9,349 bases of DNA from an uncultured Oscillospiraceae bacterium (GTDB taxonomy: Bacteria; Bacillota; Clostridia; Oscillospirales; Ruminococcaceae). Positions 1-5,899 of this stretch are shown here, piece by piece. Each line of letters opens with the position of its first letter. The first letter of the stretch is position 1. Position numbers and translations under genes: made by a program. The notes beneath the pieces were generated by a model. It saw only the letters and a program-made list of their open reading frames with translations, made no database searches and was not told the DNA's origin. The DNA lies in assembly GCA_934488695.1 (NCBI GenBank), contig CAKSSH010000047.1, positions 1-9,349 on the forward strand. The letters run 5' to 3'.

Positions 1-15
1 TTGTCGGATACAGAT

Positions 16-2706
16 TTATTTTTTGCCTTTAGCGTTTTTTTGCGCAGCGGGCTTGGCCGCGCCGGTCGCAACGGCAGGCATTTCGGGCTCTGTAAAGTGG
101 CGGTCGCCGTAATAGGCGTTGAGGTACATCTGGCGAATCTCGCTAATCAGCGGATAGCGCGGATTAGCTCCGGTGCATTGGTCGTCAAAGGCATTCTCCG
201 ACATGGCGTCCAGCGTCTGCAAAAACTGCTTTTCTTCAATGCCGTATTCCCGAATGTTCTTTTTAATGCCGACGCGCTCCTTCAGCTCGTTGATGGCTGC
301 AATGAGATTCTCCAGCTTCTCCCGGTCGTCCCGGCCGCCCAGACCCAAGCAGTCCGCTAATTCGGCGTACCGCTGCAGTGTGTGCGGATGGTCATACTGC
401 GAGAAGGTGCCCATCTTGACCGGCGCCGACGCCGCATTAAAGCGCAGCACCTCTTCAATCATCAGTGCATTGGCAATCCCGTGCGGCAGGTGGTGGAAGG
501 CACCCAGCTTGTGCGCCATCGAATGGCAGACCCCCAGGAAGGCGTTGGCAAATGCCATGCCGGCCATGGTGGCTGCGTTGGCCATCTTTTCCCGGGCCTC
601 AATGTCCTGCTGGCCGTTGTCATAAGCACGCGGCAGGTATTGGAAGATGACCTGCAGTGCCTGCTTGGCCAGTGCGTCGGTATAATCCGTCGCCATAATC
701 GATGCATAAGCCTCCAGCGCATGGGTCACGGCGTCGATGCCCGAGGCGGCCGTTAACCCGCGCGGCGCGGTCATATGAAAATCGGTGTCGATAATGGCCA
801 TGTTCGGCAGCAGCTCATAGTCTGCCAGCGGGTACTTGATCCCGCTGCTCTCGTCGGTAATGACGGCAAACGGCGTAACCTCCGAGCCGGTGCCGGCCGA
901 GGTCGGAATTGCAACAAAATAGGCTTTTTCTCCCATCTTGGGGAAGGTGTAGACTCTCTTGCGGATATCCATAAACCGCATGGCCATATCCATGAAGTCC
1001 GCCTCCGGATGCTCGTACAGCACCCACATGATCTTGGCTGCGTCCATGGCGCTGCCGCCGCCCAGAGCGATGATAACATCCGGCGAAAACGCCTGCATTT
1101 GTGCAACGCCCCGTTGAGCGCACTGCAGCGTCGGGTCGGGTGCAACCTCCCCGAAGGTGGCGTGCTCAATCCCCATCTCCTCTAACTTGTCGGTGATGGG
1201 TTTGGTGTATCCGTTTTGATACAGGAAGCTGTCGGTCACAATAAAGGCGCGCTTCTTCCCAAGGACGCTTTGCAGCTCCTGCAACGCTACCGGCAGGCAG
1301 CCCTTCTTGAGGTATACCTTTTCAGGTGCACGGAACCACAGCATGTTCTCTCTCCTCTCGGCGACCGTCTTAATATTCAGCAGGTGTTTTACACCCACGT
1401 TCTCGGAAACACTGTTCCCGCCCCAGGATCCGCATCCCAGCGTCAGGGACGGTTTCAGCTTGAAGTTGTACAGATCACCGATACCGCCTTGAGACGACGG
1501 CGTGTTGACCAGGATTCGGCAGGTCTTCATCCGCTCGGCAAAGGCATTGAGCTTTTGCTGCTCGGTAACGGCGTTCAGATAAATCGACGAGGTGTGACCG
1601 TATCCGCCGTCGGCAATCAGGCGCTCGGCCTTTTGAAATGCGTCCTCTATATCTGCGGCACGATACATAGCCAGCACCGGCGACAGCTTTTCGTGTGCAA
1701 ACTCCTCACTCGGCTCGACGCTCTCCACCTCACCGATCAAAATCTTTGTTCCGTCCGGAACCTGAACGCCGGCAAGGGCGGCAATCGCGGCAGCACGCTG
1801 TCCGACAATCTTAGCGTTCAGCGCGCCGTTGATCAGGATGGTCTTGCGGACCTTCTCGGTCTCCTCCGGGTTTAAAAAGTAGCAGCCGCGTGCGGCAAAT
1901 TCGGCCCGGACGGCGTCGTACACCTTTTGGTGGACGATTACCGACTGCTCCGAGGCACAGATCATGCCGTTATCAAAGGTCTTGGAATGAATAATGGAAT
2001 TGACGGCCAGCACAATATCTGCGCTCTCGTCGATAATCGCCGGTGTGTTCCCGGCGCCGACCCCCAGTGCCGGCTTGCCCGATGAGTATGCCGCTTTGAC
2101 CATCCCGGGTCCGCCGGTTGCCAGGATAATATCGGCCTCCTTCATCAGCAGGCTTGTCATATCCAAGCTCGGTGCATCGATCCAATCAATGATCCCTTCG
2201 GGCGCGCCGGCTGAAACGGCGGCCTCCAGCACGATTCGAGCTGCCTCGGTCGTTGACTGTTTGGCGCGCGGGTGCGGGCTGATGATGATGGCGTTGCGTG
2301 TCTTGAGTGCCAGCAGACACTTAAAAATAGCTGTTGACGTCGGGTTGGTGGTCGGAATCACCGCGGCAATTACCCCCAGCGGCTCGGCAATGCGTCGGAT
2401 CCCGTATGCTTTATCCTCTTCGATTACGCCGCAGGTCCGGCTGTCTTTATACGCGTTATAGATATACTCGGCCGCGTAATTGTTCTTGATGACCTTGTCC
2501 TCGACGATTCCCATCCCCGTCTCTTCTACCGCCAGCTTGGCAAGCGGTATCCGCGCTTGATTGGCTGCTATGGCTGCCGCTTTGAATATCGCGTCAACCT
2601 GCTCCTGACTGTACTGTCCGTACTCCTCTTGCACTTTTCGGATCTGTACAAGCCGCTCCTCCAATTTCTCAATGCTGTCGATGGGGATTCTTTCCGGTGC
2701 TTTCAT
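16..2706 (-). CDS. adhE: Bifunctional acetaldehyde-CoA / alcohol dehydrogenase (AdhE)
   Basis: Cytoplasmic fermentation enzyme that reduces acetyl-CoA to acetaldehyde and then to ethanol, re-oxidising two NADH. The 896-residue length is normal for the fused family. Residues ~1-450 are the CoA-acylating aldehyde dehydrogenase half, with PTTNPTST at 118-125 and the catalytic Cys250 in NGMICASEQ. Residues ~460-870 are the iron-type alcohol dehydrogenase half, with the GGGSAMDAAK nucleotide-binding motif at 549-558. Asp658, His662, His728 and His742 lie where the iron ligands of the family are found. The ATG is 7 nt after TAGGAGG, which supports this start. The Ala/Lys-rich C-terminal tail from ~876 is low complexity and probably lies outside the fold. 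It follows rex by 17 bp, so it is very likely co-transcribed with, and repressed by, its upstream neighbour. The stop is TAA. No terminator is visible in the 15 bases left in the window. Confidence 0.97.
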   Translation of the reverse strand: MKAPERIPIDSIEKLEERLVQIRKVQEEYGQYSQEQVDAIFKAAAIAANQARIPLAKLAVEETGMGIVEDKVIKNNYAAEYIYNAYKDSRTCGVIEEDKAYGIRRIAEPLGVIAAVIPTTNPTSTAIFKCLLALKTRNAIIISPHPRAKQSTTEAARIVLEAAVSAGAPEGIIDWIDAPSLDMTSLLMKEADIILATGGPGMVKAAYSSGKPALGVGAGNTPAIIDESADIVLAVNSIIHSKTFDNGMICASEQSVIVHQKVYDAVRAEFAARGCYFLNPEETEKVRKTILINGALNAKIVGQRAAAIAALAGVQVPDGTKILIGEVESVEPSEEFAHEKLSPVLAMYRAADIEDAFQKAERLIADGGYGHTSSIYLNAVTEQQKLNAFAERMKTCRILVNTPSSQGGIGDLYNFKLKPSLTLGCGSWGGNSVSENVGVKHLLNIKTVAERRENMLWFRAPEKVYLKKGCLPVALQELQSVLGKKRAFIVTDSFLYQNGYTKPITDKLEEMGIEHATFGEVAPDPTLQCAQRGVAQMQAFSPDVIIALGGGSAMDAAKIMWVLYEHPEADFMDMAMRFMDIRKRVYTFPKMGEKAYFVAIPTSAGTGSEVTPFAVITDESSGIKYPLADYELLPNMAIIDTDFHMTAPRGLTAASGIDAVTHALEAYASIMATDYTDALAKQALQVIFQYLPRAYDNGQQDIEAREKMANAATMAGMAFANAFLGVCHSMAHKLGAFHHLPHGIANALMIEEVLRFNAASAPVKMGTFSQYDHPHTLQRYAELADCLGLGGRDDREKLENLIAAINELKERVGIKKNIREYGIEEKQFLQTLDAMSENAFDDQCTGANPRYPLISEIRQMYLNAYYGDRHFTEPEMPAVATGAAKPAAQKNAKGKK

Positions 2707-2723
2707 AGAAAAACCTCCTATGG

Positions 2724-3344
2724 TTAAATTTGCGTGAGCTGCATTTTTAAGTGCGCCAGCGATAATGCCATGTTTTCATATTGAATCACGGCATCGGCCG
2801 GCTTATAAAGCTGACACGGTGCGAAGCACCACATCGCTTTAATACCGTTTGCATAAAACAGATTGCACACCGATTGAGCTTGCTGCGCCGGGACGGCGAT
2901 AATGCCGATCCGGATACGATGGGTCTTGCAAAAGTCCGCAAAAGAAGCCATCGGCAGAATCGGTTTTCCCGCGGCAGAGACCTCCGCCTCGGTTACCGCA
3001 CGGTCAAAGGCGGCCATGACGGACAGGCCGTAATTGGCAAAGCCGCTGTAATCCAGCAGTGCGCGGCCGAGCTTTCCGGCACCGATAATGACGGTTTCTC
3101 CGTTATCGCGACTGAGAAAGCTCTCCAGACTTTCGATGAGCTCCGGGACGCGATAGCCGATTTTCGGCCGCCCCAACCCGCACAGGGCGCCGAGATCTTT
3201 GCGGACCTGAACTTCACCCAGCCCCAGCTGTTTGGCAAGGAGCGTGGCGGAAATGGTGTCGTCCTTTTCCGGGAGCGCCTTTAAATAGCGCAAATACGCA
3301 GGAATTCGACCGAGAGTCGCTCGGGATATTTCGGCACTTTTCAC
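2724..3344 (-). CDS. rex: Redox-sensing transcriptional repressor Rex
   Basis: DNA-binding repressor that responds to the NADH/NAD+ ratio; in Firmicutes it typically controls fermentation genes such as adhE, which lies directly downstream here. Residues 1-65 form the winged helix-turn-helix, with ISRATLGRIPAYLRYL and VQVRKDL typical of Rex. A Rossmann domain follows, with GAGKLG at 88-93, AAFD at 111-114, and the C-terminal FAP and NMALSLAHL segments of the family. Start choice: AAAGGAGG (3353-3360) lies only 2 nt from an ATG at 3348-3350 but 8 nt from the in-frame GTG at 3342-3344. I therefore prefer the GTG, giving 206 aa; the ATG would add two residues (208 aa). The wing region reads GLGRPKIGYRV, a little divergent from the usual FGxFGxxGxGY. 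The order rex-adhE implies autoregulation together with adhE, but I find no textbook Rex operator upstream. Confidence 0.94.
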   Translation of the reverse strand: MKSAEISRATLGRIPAYLRYLKALPEKDDTISATLLAKQLGLGEVQVRKDLGALCGLGRPKIGYRVPELIESLESFLSRDNGETVIIGAGKLGRALLDYSGFANYGLSVMAAFDRAVTEAEVSAAGKPILPMASFADFCKTHRIRIGIIAVPAQQAQSVCNLFYANGIKAMWCFAPCQLYKPADAVIQYENMALSLAHLKMQLTQI

Positions 3345-3388
3345 ACACATCGCCTCCTTTTCCGGGTTTGTTGCCTCTGTTTGATCTT

Positions 3389-3397
3389 ATTATAACA
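3389..3397 (-). promoter_or_regulatory. Probable promoter (extended -10) of rex-adhE
   Basis: On the minus strand the sequence reads TGTTATAAT: a perfect TATAAT (3389-3394) preceded by TG one base upstream, which makes an extended -10 element. No good -35 is present at 17 nt spacing (TTCCCT), which extended -10 promoters tolerate. Transcription would begin near 3382, giving a leader of about 35-40 nt before rex with the ribosome site inside it. The -10 overlaps a loose CTGTT...AACAG inverted pair (minus-strand reading of about 3377-3398). It is too widely spaced to be called a standard Rex operator. Confidence 0.6.
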
Positions 3398-3430
3398 GAA
3401 AGAAATAAAAAAGGGAATTGCAACTTTCTC

Positions 3431-3472
3431 ATATCGGTATTGCATTTATCGATATAGTATATAAAAATATCG
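3431..3472. promoter_or_regulatory. Cluster of ATATCG/CGATAT half-sites upstream of the rex promoter
   Basis: Three copies of the same hexamer alternate in orientation: ATATCG at 3431-3436, CGATAT at 3450-3455 and ATATCG at 3467-3472. The central copy lies within the 8-bp palindrome TATCGATA (3447-3454). The copies form two overlapping inverted repeats with centre spacings of 19 and 17 bp. They sit about 40-80 bp upstream of the rex -10, where an activator or upstream operator could bind. A TATACT (3456-3461, minus strand) also lies here and could be a second weak -10. The region is AT-rich, so chance is a real alternative. No known regulator is assigned. Confidence 0.25.
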
Positions 3473-3512
3473 GCGCGGGCCAGAAAAAAGGAATACAGGG
3501 GGACTCGGGGAG

Positions 3513-3551
3513 AAGCATTTTTAAAAAACGCTTTTGTAGCCGGGTGCCGGC
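3513..3551. other. Two adjacent small palindromes between the repeat array and the rex control region
   Basis: Positions 3513-3533 form a near-perfect AT-rich palindrome (AAGCATTTTT / AAAAACGCTT, one A-C mismatch that becomes G-U in a minus-strand transcript). Positions 3539-3551 form a perfect GCCGG-GTG-CCGGC hairpin. Read on the minus strand, the GC hairpin comes first and a T6 run follows about 10 nt later, which loosely resembles an intrinsic terminator for transcripts coming through the repeat array. The spacing is longer than in a classical terminator, so function is uncertain. With the neighbouring elements this accounts for the non-coding stretch 3351-3851, in which I see no credible gene. 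Confidence 0.3.
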
Positions 3552-3571
3552 GTTCTCAAGCGTATAAGTGG

Positions 3572-3850
3572 TGCAAAGCAAAGCACCGCGCCGGGGAGAG
3601 ACTGTTTGCGGGGCGCGGAAAAAAGCACCGCGCCGGGGAGAGGTTATTTGCGGGGCGCGAAAAAAGCACCGCGCCGGGGAGAGGCTGTTTGCGGGGCGCG
3701 AAAAAAAGCAGGGCGCCGGGGAGAGGTTATTTGCAGGGTGCGAAAAAAGCACCGCGCCAGGGAGAGGCTGTTTGCGGGGTGCGAAAAAAGAACTGCGCCG
3801 GGGAGAAGCTGTTTGCGGGATGCAAAGCAAAGCACCGGGGAAGGGTGCGG
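3572..3850. repeat. Array of six direct 41-42 bp tandem repeats with inverted-repeat cores
   Basis: Units start at 3583, 3625, 3666, 3708, 3749 and 3790 (lengths 42, 41, 42, 41, 41, 42), with a broken seventh copy from 3832. On the plus strand each unit has a block near GCACCGCGCCGGGGAGAGG, then (C/T)TGTTTG or TTATTTG, then GCGGGGCGCG. Units 1-5 end in A6 or A7. Within a unit, CGCGCC and GGCGCG can pair around a 19-nt loop; where the right arm changes C to T in units 4 and 5, pairing survives as G-U in a plus-strand RNA. The same 17-mer, tgcaaagcaaagcaccg, lies at both edges (3572-3588 and 3821-3837), exactly six units apart. The array begins one base past the stop codon of the LysR gene. Open frames through it on both strands are products of the repeat, not genes. 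Confidence 0.93.
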
Positions 3851-3851
3851 G

Positions 3852-4784
3852 TCATAGCATGGCGGTAAGGGCTCGTTTGGAGTCAATCAGCGATTGGATA
3901 AACAGATGGTCTGTTTCGGACAGGCGGTAATCCTTACGATGAATGAGCAGGTTGCGGCAGCGGTTTTTTCTAAATTCGCAGCCGATCTGTGTCAGGGAAT
4001 ATCGCGCAAGAGTGTCTTCGGGCAGCGGTGAAAGAAAGGCATAGGTCTGCGGGTTTTGGGACAAAAGCGTTAACAGGCTTTCCTGTTCAAAAACATGAAT
4101 ACGACGCAGGGAGAAGGACATCGACTCGGGCAGCTTATCCTCGTCCGGCGGCAACGCCGGAACGAAGGAGTCTGCAAGCTCGACTTCGGTGAAGGGCTGC
4201 AGGTCCTCCTGCTAAATTGAGGATTTTTTGGCAAGGGGATGGGATTTGCTCAAAACAAGCCGCTCCTCAAATTCGGCAATCAGCTCGTAAGCAAGCCCTT
4301 TTTCCTCCAGCATGGATTTATAATAATTATCATACTGTTCGGTATAATGCAGAATTCCGAGCTTGCAGGTCTCCTGGAGTACGTTTTTTAAAACCTGAAG
4401 CGTATCGGTTTCCTGATAAAAAATCTCGACCGATTCATCCGGCTTCAGCTGCTTGGAAAAATGCGCAAAGGCAGCGGTAATATAGCCGACACGAGGGGCC
4501 GAGACGGAAAAACGTTTTTGCCGCCGAATTTCGGTGCTGAAAAGGTTTTCCAGCGCTTCGGCTTGTTTAAGCAGGGACTGCGCATGGCGAATAAAAATCT
4601 CGCCGGCAGGCGTCAAGAACATCCCCTTGGCACTGCGCTCAAAAATAGCAGTGCCCAGAGAAGCTTCCAGCTCTTTCATGGCACGGCTGAGAGCGGACTG
4701 ACCGACAAAAAGTGATTCGGACGCCTTGTTGATAGAGTGTGTCCTGGCAATTTCAAGCGCATATTTTATTTGCAGCAGGTTCAT
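3852..4784 (-). pseudogene. LysR-family transcriptional regulator interrupted by an in-frame amber codon
   Basis: Residues 1-60 are a clear LysR helix-turn-helix (NLLQIKYALEIARTHSINKA, then GQSALSRAMKELEASLG, then LFERSAKG-like and LTPAGE motifs). A linker helix and the first part of an effector-binding domain follow. At codon 191 (4212-4214) a TAG interrupts the frame. After it the same frame continues with QEDLQPF, FVPALPPDEDK and the rest of an effector domain to a TGA at 3852. The whole is 310 codons, normal for LysR proteins. A single C-to-T change in a CAG would explain the stop. ATG 4784 lies 7 nt after AGGAGG; a TTG two codons upstream is less likely. If not read through, the product is 190 aa and lacks half of its sensor domain. 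It follows the carrier-protein operon on the same strand and could have regulated it or rex-adhE; its target is unknown. A sequencing error is also possible. Confidence 0.85.
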
Positions 4785-4822
4785 TTGCAATCCTCCTCGT
4801 AGGTCGCCTTCTTAAAAAACGT

Positions 4823-4884
4823 CGTTTTAGTCCCTCAGCCGCAAAGAACAGAAGATCTTTGCGGCTGAAACGGCGTGTAAAACG
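4823..4884 (-). terminator. Long hairpin between the carrier-protein operon and the LysR gene
   Basis: A perfect 12-bp inverted repeat (CAGCCGCAAAGA at 4836-4847, TCTTTGCGGCTG at 4856-4867) encloses an 8-nt loop. Outside it a second 7-bp pair, CGTTTTA (4823-4829) with TAAAACG (4878-4884), is separated by unpaired 6- and 10-nt stretches. It begins 22 nt after the stop of the SGNH-like gene in the direction of transcription, which is the right place for a terminator. On the minus strand the T6 run comes about 17 nt after the stem rather than directly, so it may be a leaky terminator or an RNA-stabilising or processing structure that lets some transcription reach the LysR gene. No separate LysR promoter is obvious in the remaining ~50 nt. 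Confidence 0.55.
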
Positions 4885-4906
4885 ATTTTGCGTTGCCGGG
4901 ACGACG

Positions 4907-5881
4907 TCAAACCTTTTTGGTTGATGAATTTGTCGAAATGGAATCGTCAAACTGCTTCAGCGCACTGTTCCAGGCGGCAAAAGCAGCATCGCGGCGCCGG
5001 TCGGTAAATAGCGTAGTGTCGGTCAGGTAGCCGCTCAAATAATGTGCGACCTTAACGGCACCGGCATAATTCAGATGATCCCCCTTGTCGCGGGTGTCCC
5101 GTTTCCAGTCGATGGGGATCTGCTTTTGCAAAAGATTCATGTCAATATATTCAATTGCCAAATCGTCGGCAAGCTTTTGGATGGTGTTGTGACGGGCATA
5201 ATTCCAGTTTTTGGTGCTGGGTGTGGAAAGCAGAATCAGCCGCGCGCCGTTTTCCTTACAGAAACGCTGTATTTCTTTTACATAAAGCCGATTTTTGGCC
5301 GGTATCTTTACGGTCTGATCGGAATATTTCATGTGGTTTTTCGGCGCCGCCGCGTTAATGCTTTTATTGTAATAGTACCCCTTGGCAATTTCATTATGGG
5401 TATAGCGAATAGTGGCGGAAAAATCACTTTTGGAAAGAGATTTCCAGCGATTGTGGTAGCGGAATACCGGAAACCAAGTGTCGGCGCGGTGTGTCACGGC
5501 GTTCCCGTAAGAAAAATTACGGAAAATGGCATTGGTTTCCAGGACGACGATTTTAGGCGTTTGCCGGGTAAAAGCCTGACGCAAAAACTCTTCGGAGTAG
5601 TATAAATGCTGCGCCGGCGTGCAGCAGACATAAGAGGTGATGCCGGAAGTCCGCCAGATTTCCAGCGGGGAGATGGCACTTTGACCCTCACTGTCGCCCA
5701 AAAAAAGAACATCAATGGAGTTTTCCGGCTCACCGAGAATTCCGTTAGCCCGATAATCCCGGATTCCGCCTTCTTTGGAATTGTTTTTCGGCAGAACAAT
5801 ATGGGAGGCCAATATTAAAAGCACAAGCAGTCCGGCCGTAAAGCCGAGAAAAGATGCAATGTGTTTTACAACCAAGCGCAT
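4907..5881 (-). CDS. Membrane-anchored SGNH-hydrolase-like protein (DltD/AlgJ-type partner)
   Basis: 324 aa. One hydrophobic segment at residues ~8-30 anchors the protein, with the rest probably outside the membrane. The fold is SGNH-like: a GDSEGQS block at 62-68 supplies the probable nucleophile Ser64, and DKGDHLNYAG at 265-274 supplies the Asp268/His269 pair. ETNAIF (115-120) and LLSTPS (217-222) fit the other conserved strands. Family knowledge: DltD and AlgJ/AlgX proteins work beside an MBOAT acyltransferase to hand acyl groups to an extracellular polymer. Here it follows the MBOAT gene by 18 nt with an AGGAGG 7 nt before the ATG, so the two are surely co-expressed. Inference: it delivers or transfers the carrier-derived acyl group to an envelope glycan. 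The acceptor cannot be told. Sequence similarity to true DltD is not obvious, so no symbol is given. It is the last gene of the operon and is followed by a hairpin. Confidence 0.82.
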   Translation of the reverse strand: MRLVVKHIASFLGFTAGLLVLLILASHIVLPKNNSKEGGIRDYRANGILGEPENSIDVLFLGDSEGQSAISPLEIWRTSGITSYVCCTPAQHLYYSEEFLRQAFTRQTPKIVVLETNAIFRNFSYGNAVTHRADTWFPVFRYHNRWKSLSKSDFSATIRYTHNEIAKGYYYNKSINAAAPKNHMKYSDQTVKIPAKNRLYVKEIQRFCKENGARLILLSTPSTKNWNYARHNTIQKLADDLAIEYIDMNLLQKQIPIDWKRDTRDKGDHLNYAGAVKVAHYLSGYLTDTTLFTDRRRDAAFAAWNSALKQFDDSISTNSSTKKV

Positions 5882-5899
5882 ACGGCGTCCTCCTTTGGC

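Noticed and set aside
1216..1875. 219-codon plus-strand frame inside adhE
   Set aside because: It is antisense to strongly conserved AdhE sequence, matches no recognisable family and has no convincing ribosome site.
2781..3284. 167-codon plus-strand frame opposite rex
   Set aside because: It is a shadow of the conserved Rex coding sequence, with no motif of its own.
3583..3850. CRISPR array
   Set aside because: The repeats are directly joined with no unique spacers, the unit itself varies, and no cas genes are present.
3429..3930. Open reading frames with Pro/Arg- or Gly-rich repeats on both strands through the array
   Set aside because: They arise because the repeat lacks stops in several frames. 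Unit lengths alternate 41/42, so frames slip, there are no good ribosome sites, and one frame runs through the rex promoter.
3852..4154. Separate small gene starting at TTG 4154
   Set aside because: It is in the same frame as the upstream LysR part and continues its effector domain; no ribosome site is placed for that TTG. It is the distal part of the interrupted LysR gene.
4202..4207. AGGAGG just after the amber codon as a re-initiation site for the LysR C-terminal half
   Set aside because: No ATG, GTG or TTG follows at a usable distance in the LysR frame, so it is probably coincidental coding sequence.
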